From Mucilaginibacter sp. KACC 22773 (GTDB taxonomy: Bacteria > Bacteroidota > Bacteroidia > Sphingobacteriales > Sphingobacteriaceae), in the NCBI RefSeq assembly GCF_028736215.1, contig NZ_CP117883.1:2232001-2296000 (forward strand): 64,000 nt of DNA. Reading direction: 5' to 3'. The translations under genes were made by a program, and so were the position numbers. The notes beneath the pieces are model-generated. The model was not told the origin of the DNA, ran no database searches, and saw nothing but the letters and a program-made list of their open reading frames with translations. Below are positions 7,895-17,554 of this stretch, one piece after another. Positions within the stretch are counted from its first letter, which is position 1, and each line of letters begins with the position of its first letter.

Positions 7895-9796
7895 ATGAAG
7901 AAGATCTTTTTGTTGTTTGCCATTCTCTTGCAAGGATTATTGCTTCGGGCGCAGGAACAGCCCTGGTCTCAACGCATGGCTGCCACAGTTATGCATATCT
8001 GGAAAGATTCGCTGCCCGGTGGCAATTGGTCGTACGACCAGGGCATAGTTTTGCAGGGAATGCAAAGCGTTTGGCAGCAAAGCGCCAACGGCGAGTATTT
8101 TAGCTACATACAACGTGCCGCCGATAGGTATGTTAATACTGACGGCACTATCCGCACGTATAAAGCGGATGATTTTACCCTCGATAATATTTTAGCCGGC
8201 CGCAGCCTCATCATGCTTTACCGGGTTTTAAATAACCCAAAGTATTACAAGGCGGCCATTCTGTTACGTAAACAGATAGACAAGCAACCCCGTGTCCCCG
8301 AAGGCGGTTTCTGGCATAAAAAACGGTACCCAAACCAAATGTGGCTGGATGGCCTGTATATGGCCGAACCTTTTTATGCAGAATATGCCACGGAATTTCA
8401 CCAGGAGAGTGATTTGGATGATATAACCAGCCAGTTCGTCCTGATGGAGAAGATGGCCCGCGATGCTAAAACCAGACTGTTGTACCATGCCTGGGATCAA
8501 AGCAAAAAAGAACGCTGGGCTAACCCCCAAACGGGTTTATCTGCATGTTTATGGGCCAGGGCCGATGGCTGGTATATTATGGGCCTGGTTGATGTGCTCG
8601 ACCAGTTGCCTTTAAATCATCCAAAACGCGCGCAGTTGCTGGCTATTTTAAACCGATTGGCCGTGGCTATAACTACTTACCAGGATAAAGAAACCGGGTT
8701 ATGGTACCAGGTGCTGGACAAAGGCGCTCAAAAAGGGAATTATTTGGAAGCATCAGCGTCCTGTATGTTTGTATATGCTTTGGCTAAAAGTGTGCGGGAA
8801 GGCTACCTGCCTTCAAAATACTTGCAACCTGCACAAAAAGCCTATGACGGCATTATAAAACAGTTTATTGAAACGGATGCGGCCGGGCAGGTAAATATAA
8901 AAGGAACCTGTGGTGCTGTTGGCGTGGGTGGGCAACCATACCGTGATGGAAGCTATGAGTATTATACCGGTGTAAAAACCATCACCAATGAAATCAAGGG
9001 CGTTGGCGCTTTTATGCTGGCCAGTGTAGAAATAGAAAAGTTAAAAACGCTGATCTCAGGCAAGGGTAAAATAGCCTTGCTGGATAGCTATTTTAATGAC
9101 GAACACCGCCAGGATATTACAGGCAAAACAATGCCATTTCACTATAAATGGGAAGAGTGGGATAATAATGGCATTTCGTTTTTTGGGCAGGTATTTAATA
9201 ATTACGGCTTCCGTACACAAACTTTGAATGAGGAGCCCAATGCATTAAATCTGAAAAAAGCAGCAGTGTATATAATTGTTGATCCGGATATTCCGAAAGA
9301 AAACCCACAGGCCAAATATATACTCGAACCTCACATTAAAGCCATAAGCGATTGGGTTAAAAACGGAGGCGTTTTATTGGTGCTGAATAATGATACTGGT
9401 AATGCAGAGTTTACGCATCTTAACCAGCTGATGGCAAAGTTTGGTATCAGTTTTAACAAAAACAGCATTAACCATGTAGCCGGCCGTGAGTTTGAGCAGG
9501 GCGCAATAAACATACCGGCCGATAATAAGATATTTAAAACAGCAAAAAAGGTGTACATCAAGGAGCTTAGCACATTAAACATAAGCGCCCCGGCTGTAGC
9601 ACAATTGATTAATAAAAATGATATCATAGTTGCCACCGCTAAATATGGCAAAGGGGCTGTGTTTGCTGTAGGCGATCCATGGTTTTACAACGAATATGTA
9701 GATGGCCGGAAGCTGCCCCCGCAATTTGAAAACATTAATGCCGCTAACGACCTGGTAAGCTGGGTGGCCAGGCAGATTTTATCAAAAAATAAATAA
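7895..9796 (+). CDS. GH105 unsaturated rhamnogalacturonyl hydrolase with extra C-terminal domain
   Basis: The 633-residue exported protein has two parts. Residues about 25-375 are the alpha6/alpha6 barrel of GH105 (YteR/YesR type), with conserved Asp residues in MWLDGLY (D152) and RADGWYIMG (D224). It would remove the unsaturated uronate left by lyases from the non-reducing end. Residues about 390-633 form an alpha/beta domain that resembles the DUF4350 or glutamine-amidotransferase-like fold, ending with a GKGAVFAVGDPWF strand. The role of this second domain is unknown. No polysaccharide lyase is present in the window, so the substrate must be made by enzymes encoded elsewhere. Confidence 0.9.
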   Translation: MKKIFLLFAILLQGLLLRAQEQPWSQRMAATVMHIWKDSLPGGNWSYDQGIVLQGMQSVWQQSANGEYFSYIQRAADRYVNTDGTIRTYKADDFTLDNILAGRSLIMLYRVLNNPKYYKAAILLRKQIDKQPRVPEGGFWHKKRYPNQMWLDGLYMAEPFYAEYATEFHQESDLDDITSQFVLMEKMARDAKTRLLYHAWDQSKKERWANPQTGLSACLWARADGWYIMGLVDVLDQLPLNHPKRAQLLAILNRLAVAITTYQDKETGLWYQVLDKGAQKGNYLEASASCMFVYALAKSVREGYLPSKYLQPAQKAYDGIIKQFIETDAAGQVNIKGTCGAVGVGGQPYRDGSYEYYTGVKTITNEIKGVGAFMLASVEIEKLKTLISGKGKIALLDSYFNDEHRQDITGKTMPFHYKWEEWDNNGISFFGQVFNNYGFRTQTLNEEPNALNLKKAAVYIIVDPDIPKENPQAKYILEPHIKAISDWVKNGGVLLVLNNDTGNAEFTHLNQLMAKFGISFNKNSINHVAGREFEQGAINIPADNKIFKTAKKVYIKELSTLNISAPAVAQLINKNDIIVATAKYGKGAVFAVGDPWFYNEYVDGRKLPPQFENINAANDLVSWVARQILSKNK

Positions 9797-9817
9797 TCAT
9801 AAATACCCCAATAAAAC

Positions 9818-11287
9818 ATGATCTTATCAAAGTATAACCTTAAAAGAATAAACGTTGAAGGCGTTGAAGTGCCCGCCGAACATTTGTTTGAGCTCCCCGA
9901 AAAAGTATTGCAGTTTGGTACCGGCGTATTATTAAGAGGATTGCCCGATTATTATATTGATAAAGCTAACAGGGCAGGGATTTTTAACGGAAGGGTAGTT
10001 GTGGTTAAGTCGACAGATACCGGTACCGTTGATGATTTTGGTAAACAGGATAATTTATACACCATTTATTCAAAAGGCATTGTAAACGGCGGGCAGGTAA
10101 GTGAGCAGCTGATTTCGTCGGCAATAAGCAGGGTGCTTTCGGCAGCTAATGAGTGGGACGAGATTTTGGACGTGGCCAGGAAACCTAAATTAAAAGTAAT
10201 CATATCCAACACCACCGAAGTGGGCATTAAGCTCGTAAAAGAAGATGTGCGGAAACATCCGCCGGTTTCATTTCCCGGCAAGCTCTTAGCCGTTTTGTAT
10301 GAGCGTTACATGGCTTTTAATGGTAGCCCGGATAGCGGTCTGGTAATTATCCCAACCGAGCTTATTGTTGATAACGGTAAAAAACTGGAAGCAATTGTAT
10401 TGGAGCTGGCCCATTTGAACAAACTGGAACCCGACTTTATGGATTGGCTGGAAAGTAGCAATAGTTTCTGTAATTCATTGGTAGATAGGATTGTGCCTGG
10501 TCGGCCGGATAATGCATCGAAAGATGAATTAGAGAGCAAGAATGGCTATACCGATAACCTTGGTATTATGGCCGAAACCTATAGTTTGTGGGCCATTGAG
10601 GGCGATGATAAAATAAAAGAAGTATTATCATTTGGCCAGGTGGATGAAGGCGTGGTAATAACACCTGATATTGAATTATTCAGGGAGTTAAAGTTAAGGT
10701 TACTAAACGGCACACACACGCTGTGCTGCGCTTTTGCTTACCTATCGGGATTTAAAACGGTTAAAGAGGCAATGGATGATGCACAGTTTACAAAGTTTAT
10801 TACGCAGCTGGTGTTTGATGAGATCAGGCCTGCTATCCCCTATAAAATTGACGATGCTGTAGCTGCTGATTTTGCAAACAAGGTTTTGGATAGGTTCCGC
10901 AATCCGTATATCAGGCACGAGTGGTTAAGCATCTCGGTACAATACTCCACTAAAATTAAAATGCGTGTTATTCCGTTATTATTAAACTATTATAAATTAA
11001 ACAACACAGTACCGGCATGCATGGCAAAGGGTTTTGCCGCCTTTATCCGTTTTATGCGTGTTAAGGCAGGGGATGAGGGGCAATATACCGGTACCATCAA
11101 CAATGAGGAATATAAAGTTACAGATAGCCAGGCTGGCTATTTTGCAAAGGTGTGGGAAAAACCGGATAGCGATGCTGTAATTCAAAACATATTAAAAAAT
11201 AAAGATTTGTGGGATGCCGACCTGGATATTTTACCAGGCTTTACTGTAGCTGTGATTGAGCAGTTTAACCAGGTGAATAAAGGATAA
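9818..11287 (+). CDS. uxaB: Tagaturonate reductase (altronate oxidoreductase)
   Basis: A 489-residue cytoplasmic enzyme of the mannitol dehydrogenase family, with no signal peptide. It reduces tagaturonate to altronate with NADH in the hexuronate pathway. The N-terminal Rossmann segment has LQFGTGVLLRG near residue 30. The C-terminal helical domain has the family signature KLRLLNGTHTL (about 290-300). It lies 21 nt after the GH105 gene and 33 nt before uxaA, which places a cytoplasmic step inside a run of exported hydrolases. Uronate isomerase, which supplies its substrate, is not in the window. Confidence 0.93.
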   Translation: MILSKYNLKRINVEGVEVPAEHLFELPEKVLQFGTGVLLRGLPDYYIDKANRAGIFNGRVVVVKSTDTGTVDDFGKQDNLYTIYSKGIVNGGQVSEQLISSAISRVLSAANEWDEILDVARKPKLKVIISNTTEVGIKLVKEDVRKHPPVSFPGKLLAVLYERYMAFNGSPDSGLVIIPTELIVDNGKKLEAIVLELAHLNKLEPDFMDWLESSNSFCNSLVDRIVPGRPDNASKDELESKNGYTDNLGIMAETYSLWAIEGDDKIKEVLSFGQVDEGVVITPDIELFRELKLRLLNGTHTLCCAFAYLSGFKTVKEAMDDAQFTKFITQLVFDEIRPAIPYKIDDAVAADFANKVLDRFRNPYIRHEWLSISVQYSTKIKMRVIPLLLNYYKLNNTVPACMAKGFAAFIRFMRVKAGDEGQYTGTINNEEYKVTDSQAGYFAKVWEKPDSDAVIQNILKNKDLWDADLDILPGFTVAVIEQFNQVNKG

Positions 11288-11320
11288 ACAGATTGCTGCA
11301 CTAATTAAAAAATTAAAACG

Positions 11321-12973
11321 ATGAAACAACGGATTATAAAAGTACATCCTGCCGATAATGTACTGGTAGCACTGACCGATTTGCAGCCAGGTGAAGAGGT
11401 TGAATATAAGGGGAATAGTTATAAAGTACTCGAATTTATACCCGCCAAGCATAAGTTTGCAATTGCCGATATTCCTCAAGGCGGCGAAATTATTATGTAC
11501 GGGGTTTTAGTAGGTAAAGCGCAAAGCCCTATCCCGGTTGGTGGTTTGTTATCTACCGGCAATGTAGTACATGCGGCCAACAGCTTTTTAACCGGCAGCA
11601 GCCATACCGACTGGCATAAACCGGATGTAAGCAAATGGCAAAACCAAACCTTTAACGGCTATCACCGGGAGGATGGTAGCGTGGGTACCGCCAACTATTG
11701 GCTTGTGGTACCAATGGTGTTTTGCGAGAACCGTAATATTGAGGTATTACAGGAAGCGTTAGTAAAGCCTTTGGGTTACGGACGTAAAAAAACATATGAA
11801 ATAAAAGCGCAGCAGTTGATAGGCATGATTAAAGCCGGCGGCGAGATCAATGAAGTGTTGTATACCGAAATTGATGGCGATACAGCCCAGGCAACCGGTA
11901 ATAAGCTGTTTCCTAATGTTGATGGTATTAAATTTTTATCGCATACCGGCGGTTGCGGAGGTACCCGGCAGGACTCAACCACCTTGTGCGGGTTGTTGGC
12001 GGGTTATATTACCCATCCTAATGTTGCGGGGGCTACAGTACTAAGCCTGGGATGCCAGAATGCCGAGGTGAAGACGTTGCAGGAAGAGATCAGTAAGCGT
12101 TCGCCAAACTTTAATAAGCCATTGTACATACTGGATCAGCAAAAAACCGGCAAGGAAGCCGACCTAATGGAGTTGGCCATTCGGCAAACTTTGGCTGGCT
12201 TAATGCAGGCCAATACAAACGTTCGTAAGCCGGCACCATTAAGTAAACTCGTTATAGGATTGGAATGTGGCGGCTCAGATGGTTTTTCGGGTATCTCGGC
12301 AAACCCCGCTATCGGTTACACGTCCGATCTGCTGGTGGCGCTGGGTGGTTCGGTTATCCTGGCCGAGTTTCCTGAACTGTGCGGTGTTGAACAGAACCTG
12401 ATTGACCGCTGCTTGGATAAAAATAAAGCCGAACGTTTTGCCAGCCTGGTAAGCAGCTATAGCCAGCGCGCCGAAGAAGCAGGCTCTGGTTTCTATATGA
12501 ACCCATCGCCGGGCAATATAAAAGATGGCTTAATAACCGATGCTATTAAATCTGCCGGGGCTGCAAAAAAGGGCGGTACATCGCCGGTGGCAGATGTGCT
12601 TGATTATCCCGAAAAAGTTACCAAACCGGGTTTGAATTTGCTTTGTACCCCTGGTAACGATGTTGAATCAACCACAGCCGAAGTTGGTTCGGGAGCTAAT
12701 ATAGTTTTATTTACAACCGGTTTGGGTACGCCAACCGGCAACCCGATAGCCCCTGTTGTTAAGATCGCCACAAACACCACTTTGTTTAACCGGATGAGCG
12801 ATATCATCGACATTAATACAGGTACCATAGTAGAAGGCGACGAAACAATTGAACAGGCAGGCGAAAGGATCCTTGACTACGTAATTAAAGTAGCCGGCGG
12901 AGAAATTGAAGTAAGCGCAGTAAGGCATGGCCAGGATGATTTTATCCCATGGAAAAGAGGTGTATCCTTATAA
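11321..12973 (+). CDS. uxaA: Altronate dehydratase (UxaA, SAF domain fused)
   Basis: A 550-residue cytoplasmic enzyme that dehydrates altronate to 2-keto-3-deoxygluconate. Residues about 1-95 form the SAF (antifreeze-like) domain, and the rest is the UxaA catalytic domain. Visible family motifs are YHREDGSVGTANYW, HTGGCGGT, LGCQNAE and GLECGGSDGFSGISANPA, with conserved Cys and His for the metal site. The fused form is the normal full-length arrangement. It follows uxaB closely and precedes an exported hydrolase by 32 nt. KDG kinase and aldolase must be encoded elsewhere. Confidence 0.94.
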   Translation: MKQRIIKVHPADNVLVALTDLQPGEEVEYKGNSYKVLEFIPAKHKFAIADIPQGGEIIMYGVLVGKAQSPIPVGGLLSTGNVVHAANSFLTGSSHTDWHKPDVSKWQNQTFNGYHREDGSVGTANYWLVVPMVFCENRNIEVLQEALVKPLGYGRKKTYEIKAQQLIGMIKAGGEINEVLYTEIDGDTAQATGNKLFPNVDGIKFLSHTGGCGGTRQDSTTLCGLLAGYITHPNVAGATVLSLGCQNAEVKTLQEEISKRSPNFNKPLYILDQQKTGKEADLMELAIRQTLAGLMQANTNVRKPAPLSKLVIGLECGGSDGFSGISANPAIGYTSDLLVALGGSVILAEFPELCGVEQNLIDRCLDKNKAERFASLVSSYSQRAEEAGSGFYMNPSPGNIKDGLITDAIKSAGAAKKGGTSPVADVLDYPEKVTKPGLNLLCTPGNDVESTTAEVGSGANIVLFTTGLGTPTGNPIAPVVKIATNTTLFNRMSDIIDINTGTIVEGDETIEQAGERILDYVIKVAGGEIEVSAVRHGQDDFIPWKRGVSL

Positions 12974-13005
12974 ATATATTGATAAGCTATGGTTGAGGTG
13001 AGAGT

Positions 13006-14565
13006 ATGATCAGGAGAGTTTTTACGTTCAGTTTTATAACCGTTTTGCTTTCTTTTGCAGCAGATAGTGCTTATGCGCAGCAAAAGCCGCTGTTAGGCTA
13101 TAATAAGCTAAAAACCTATGTAAGTTACTTTAATGCAATAGATACCGAGACGGTAAAGAACTATGTAACCAATGATGGTGCTTATGGTTGGATGGCCAAA
13201 AACATACCACTGTTTGAATGTCCCGATTCGGCCATCCAAAAAATATATTATTACCGCTGGTGGACGTTCCGTAAACACCTGAAACAAACACCTGATGGCT
13301 TTATTTTTACAGAGTTTATTACGCCGGTAAGTTTTACAGGTGTTTACAACAGCTCGAGCAGTGCGCTTGGTCACCAGATTTATGAGGGCCGCTGGCTGCA
13401 TAATCCTCAATATATAAACGACTATATCAAATTCTGGCTCTATGTTGATCCAAAGCAAAAGAAACCTCATTTGCACGCTTTCAGCAGTTGGATTGATGAT
13501 GCCGTTTATAATTATTACCTGGTTAACCTCAATAAAAATTTTGTAGCGCAGGTAATACCTGCTTTAAATACCGATTACAGCCAATGGGAAACCGAAAAGC
13601 AACTACCCTCAAAACTGTTCTGGCAGTTTGATGTAAGGGACGCCATGGAAGAATCTATCAGTGGCTCGCGAAAAGTAAAGAACAAGCGCCCCACTATTAA
13701 CAGTTATATGTTTGGTAACGCTATGGCCCTATCAAAAATGGCCGCAGTGCTGGGCGTCGACTCGCTTAAGAATAAATACAGCCAAAAGGCATCTGAACTG
13801 AAAATATTGGTACAGGATAGCTTATGGAACGATACTGCTTCATTTTTTGAGGCACGCAGACCCGATGGAAGTTTGGCCGGCGCCCGTGAGGAATTGGGGT
13901 TTATCCCATGGTATTTTAACCTGCCCGATGATAAACCTGCTTTTGCCAAACAATGGGATCAGTTAACTGATGATAAAGGTTTTAATGCACCATGGGGTAT
14001 TACCACAGCCGAAAGACGCCACCCCCTGTTCCGCACACATGGTACCGGGCATGGCTGCGAGTGGGATGGAGCAGTTTGGCCATTTGCTACTACCCAAACC
14101 CTAAAAGGACTGGCAAATTTGCTTACCAATTATCAAAACAAAGGCAGCATGACCCCAGCTGTTTTCTATAATGAACTGCGTAAATATGCCCTATCGCACA
14201 TAAAAAGAGGGGTACCATATCTCGGTGAGTACCAGGATGAAAAAACCGGCTATTGGCTTAAAGGCGATAACCCGCGCAGCAGCTATTATAACCACTCCGG
14301 TTTTTGCGACCTGGTGATTAACGACCTGGTTGGCTTAAAGCCCCGCGCCGATAATATGCTGGAGATTTTTCCGCTTATCCCTAAAAATCAATGGAAATGG
14401 TTTGCATTGGATAATGTGCTTTACCACGGCCACCGCATCAGTATCCTATGGGATAAAACAGGCACCAAATATCATAAAGGCAAAGGTTTTATAATTTATG
14501 CCGATGGTAAAATAATTATGCGCAGTACACGGTTTAAGCATGTATTGGTAAGGATGCCTGTTTAA
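13006..14565 (+). CDS. MGH1-like (GH63-related) alpha/alpha-barrel glycoside hydrolase
   Basis: A 519-residue exported protein with signal peptide ending SAYAQ. The (alpha/alpha)6 fold motifs of the GH63/GH37/MGH1 group are visible: WDVRD-type DVRDAMEES (D209 and D212) and GCEWDGAVWP (E352). These hold the usual general acid Asp and base Glu of inverting enzymes. The substrate is not clear. Its place between uxaA and other pectin enzymes suggests a pectin side-chain sugar, which is an inference. A 215-nt gap with an AT-rich inverted repeat follows. Confidence 0.75.
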   Translation: MIRRVFTFSFITVLLSFAADSAYAQQKPLLGYNKLKTYVSYFNAIDTETVKNYVTNDGAYGWMAKNIPLFECPDSAIQKIYYYRWWTFRKHLKQTPDGFIFTEFITPVSFTGVYNSSSSALGHQIYEGRWLHNPQYINDYIKFWLYVDPKQKKPHLHAFSSWIDDAVYNYYLVNLNKNFVAQVIPALNTDYSQWETEKQLPSKLFWQFDVRDAMEESISGSRKVKNKRPTINSYMFGNAMALSKMAAVLGVDSLKNKYSQKASELKILVQDSLWNDTASFFEARRPDGSLAGAREELGFIPWYFNLPDDKPAFAKQWDQLTDDKGFNAPWGITTAERRHPLFRTHGTGHGCEWDGAVWPFATTQTLKGLANLLTNYQNKGSMTPAVFYNELRKYALSHIKRGVPYLGEYQDEKTGYWLKGDNPRSSYYNHSGFCDLVINDLVGLKPRADNMLEIFPLIPKNQWKWFALDNVLYHGHRISILWDKTGTKYHKGKGFIIYADGKIIMRSTRFKHVLVRMPV

Positions 14566-14636
14566 TTAGTAGCTTACGTTCTCTCTTTCATGGATTGCAA
14601 AGGCTGCAATAATGGTAATATCGTATAGTAGCTGGG

Positions 14637-14677
14637 AAAAATATCAGATGAAACTCCCATGCTATACTGATATTTTT
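14637..14677. repeat. AT-rich inverted repeat between two hydrolase genes
   Basis: The arms AAAAATATCAG (14637-14647) and CTGATATTTTT (14667-14677) are perfect complements with a 19-nt loop. It lies 71 nt after the MGH1-like stop. It may be a weak terminator or a processing signal that divides the hydrolase run into two transcripts. Confidence 0.45.
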
Positions 14678-14780
14678 GAATGTTATACAACCAATTAAGT
14701 TCAACCTTAATACCATCTTAACATAACCTGCTATACCAAGTCTGGCCCCTGAAATGGCTTGTAGCAAATGATGTAAAAAC

Positions 14781-17546
14781 ATGAAAATGAGAATAACCCA
14801 TAGCTACATTGCGCTTCTGATACTCTTATTCAGTTGTTTTCATTCCTCATTGAAGGCTCAAGACACCAATAAAAAAATAACCATAGTACTAGCCGCAATA
14901 CATCACCAACGGCTGGATTATGGCGCTCAAAAGCTAAAACTGGCTTTGCAACAAGTTGGTTATGTGGTTACTATACAGCAAAATACACAAGCGATTTCTG
15001 GTAATGCCATTTTTGTTGGGCTTTTAAACGATCCTGTAATCAAAAAAGCGTTGGTAAAGCGGTATCCCGACAGTGTCAAATTTCCTGGCAAAGAGGGCTT
15101 TATCATTAATAGTGTAAATGATGTAACCATCGTAGCAGGTGCAGATAACTCGGGTGCTTTATATGGTTGCCTGGAACTTGCCGCAAGGGTAAAAGGTGCA
15201 CATGATTTGCCTGCGAAGCTGGAAATAACCGATCAACCCGAAATGGTTTTGCGTGGCACCTGTATAGGGGTGCAAAAGCCAGCATTACTACCCGGCAGGG
15301 GCACTTATGAATATCCTTATACGCCCGAAAATTTCCCCTGGTTTTATGATAAAGCACTTTGGCTGCGGTACCTGGATTCTTTGGCCGAAAACAGGATGAA
15401 CTCCTTATACCTGTGGAACGGGCATCCCTTTGCTTCATTGGTAAAAGTAAAGGAATATCCATACGCGGTTGAGGTGGATGATGCAACGTTTAAAAAAAAT
15501 GAGGAGATCTATCGTTTCCTGGCCAGCGAAGCCGACAAGCGTGGTATCTGGCTGATCCAGGGTTTTTATAACATCATCGTATCTAAACCATTTGCCGAAA
15601 AGAATAACCTGAAAACACAGGACAGGAACCGCCATATAGTACCCATTATTGCCGATTACACCCGTAAATCGATAGCTGCTTTTGTCCAAAAATATCCGAA
15701 TGTTGGTTTACTGATCACTCTGGGTGAAGCTATGGAAGGCGTAGGGCAGGACGATATCGATTGGTTTACAAAAACTATAATCCCCGGCGTAAAGGATGGC
15801 TTAAAAGCGCTTGGCCGTACCGACGAACCGCCCATAGTACTGCGTGCGCATGATACGGATGCCCCGGAAGTGATGAAGTATGCCAAACCTCTCTATAAGA
15901 ATTTATACACCGAAGCCAAGTACAATGGCGAGGCGCTTACTACCTACGAGCCTCATGGCCCCTGGGCCGACTTGCATCGCAAACTAAGCAGTATTGGTAC
16001 CGTACAAATTGAAAACGTGCACATCATGGCCAACCTGGAACCTTTTAGATACGGATCGGCAGATTTTATACAGAAATGTGTACAAGCCATGCACCATGTT
16101 TATGGGGCCAACGGTCTGCACCTTTATCCCCAGGCATCATATTGGGATTGGCCTTATACTGCAGATAATACCGGTGGCCGGCGGTTATTGCAGATGGATC
16201 GCGATTGGATTTGGTACAAGGCCTGGTCGCGCTATGCCTGGAACAGCAACCTCAGCAGGGATGGCGAAATAAAGTATTGGGCAAACCAACTGGCTGCCAA
16301 ATATGGCTGTGATGAGGCTGGCGGTAAAAATATTTTAGGCGCGTACGAGCAGTCCGGCGAAATAGCTCCCGAACTATTGCGGCGTTTTGGTATTACCGAT
16401 GGCAACCGGCAAACCATGACATTAGGCATGTTGATGAGTCAACTGGTTAATCCTGAAAAATATGGTTTGTTCACATTACTTTATAACTCTGAAGGGCCGG
16501 TTGGCGAAATGATGAGTGAGTACGCCGAAAAGGAATGGAAGCACCAGCCGCATATCGGCGAGACACCTGTGAAAGTGATTGATAGTGTAATAACGCAGGG
16601 CCGTAAAGCTGTTGAAGCTATTGATCGTGCATCGGCACAAATAACAAAAGATAAGGCTGAATTCGGCAGGTTAAAAAATGATATGTATTGTTATAATGCG
16701 TTAGCAAACAGTTATGCCTATAAAGCAAAAGCGGCATTATGGGCGCTTCGGTATAAATATTCGGATAACATTGCCGACCTGGAAAAGGCCTTGCCTGAAT
16801 TACAAACCAGCCTGGATTATTTCAAACAGCTGGTTAATCTTACCAAAGATACTTACCTGTATGCCAATAGCATGCAAACCAAACAGCGTAAAATTCCTGT
16901 TGGCGGCAATGATGCCAAAATGAAAACCTGGGTAGAACTGTTGCCTGTTTACCAAAAAGAACTGGATAACTTTAAACATAACATCGACTCGTTGAAATCG
17001 CCGCCGGTGGTAGCGAAAAAAGCTGAGAAGGTAAGCCTTACCAACGCGCAGGCAGTGATTAAAACAGGGGGTATAACCTTTTACAAAGTGAGTAACGGTG
17101 AGCAGGTATTTGCCGATACTGCAGTAGTTGTTAAAAATGCAGCTCCTGAACTGGCAAACCTGCAGGCTTTAAAATTAATGAAAGCAGATCAGCTTAAAAA
17201 TGGTTCATCACTGAGCTTTACCAACGCCAAACCGGTTAAAGTATTGGTGGGGTTTTTTAATGAGAAGGATGCTAAGTACCTGCCAGAACCACAATTGGAA
17301 ACCGATGCCAGCGCTAACGATTACGGCCAGGCAGATGTAAAGATTGCCAATGCCATACAGGTAGAAGGCTTACCACCGGTAAATGTGCATACCTATTCGT
17401 TTAAGGCGGGCACCAATACGCTTACACTGGGTAAAGGCGCCTGTTTAATTTTAGGTATTGTTAATGATGATGCTTATATCCCGGTTTACGATGCCGGATT
17501 GAGCAATACGGGTAACATTAAAGATTTACGCTGGTTATTTAACTAA
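14781..17546 (+). CDS. Uncharacterised exported glycoside hydrolase with GH67-like N-terminal domain
   Basis: A 921-residue exported protein (signal peptide ending SLKAQ). Residues about 30-155 resemble the small alpha/beta domain found ahead of the barrel in GH67, GH84 and GH20 enzymes (VAGADNSGALYGCLELA). Residues about 160-560 look like a TIM barrel, with conserved acidic spots in LITLGEAMEG (E316) and TTYEPHG (E390) as candidate catalytic residues. A helical region follows (about 600-740), then a beta-rich C-terminal domain. I cannot place it in a family with confidence. A GH138-type alpha-galacturonidase of rhamnogalacturonan II is one possibility given length and company, but it is not supported by a motif I can verify. 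Confidence 0.7.
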   Translation: MKMRITHSYIALLILLFSCFHSSLKAQDTNKKITIVLAAIHHQRLDYGAQKLKLALQQVGYVVTIQQNTQAISGNAIFVGLLNDPVIKKALVKRYPDSVKFPGKEGFIINSVNDVTIVAGADNSGALYGCLELAARVKGAHDLPAKLEITDQPEMVLRGTCIGVQKPALLPGRGTYEYPYTPENFPWFYDKALWLRYLDSLAENRMNSLYLWNGHPFASLVKVKEYPYAVEVDDATFKKNEEIYRFLASEADKRGIWLIQGFYNIIVSKPFAEKNNLKTQDRNRHIVPIIADYTRKSIAAFVQKYPNVGLLITLGEAMEGVGQDDIDWFTKTIIPGVKDGLKALGRTDEPPIVLRAHDTDAPEVMKYAKPLYKNLYTEAKYNGEALTTYEPHGPWADLHRKLSSIGTVQIENVHIMANLEPFRYGSADFIQKCVQAMHHVYGANGLHLYPQASYWDWPYTADNTGGRRLLQMDRDWIWYKAWSRYAWNSNLSRDGEIKYWANQLAAKYGCDEAGGKNILGAYEQSGEIAPELLRRFGITDGNRQTMTLGMLMSQLVNPEKYGLFTLLYNSEGPVGEMMSEYAEKEWKHQPHIGETPVKVIDSVITQGRKAVEAIDRASAQITKDKAEFGRLKNDMYCYNALANSYAYKAKAALWALRYKYSDNIADLEKALPELQTSLDYFKQLVNLTKDTYLYANSMQTKQRKIPVGGNDAKMKTWVELLPVYQKELDNFKHNIDSLKSPPVVAKKAEKVSLTNAQAVIKTGGITFYKVSNGEQVFADTAVVVKNAAPELANLQALKLMKADQLKNGSSLSFTNAKPVKVLVGFFNEKDAKYLPEPQLETDASANDYGQADVKIANAIQVEGLPPVNVHTYSFKAGTNTLTLGKGACLILGIVNDDAYIPVYDAGLSNTGNIKDLRWLFN

Positions 17547-17554
17547 ACGGTGCT

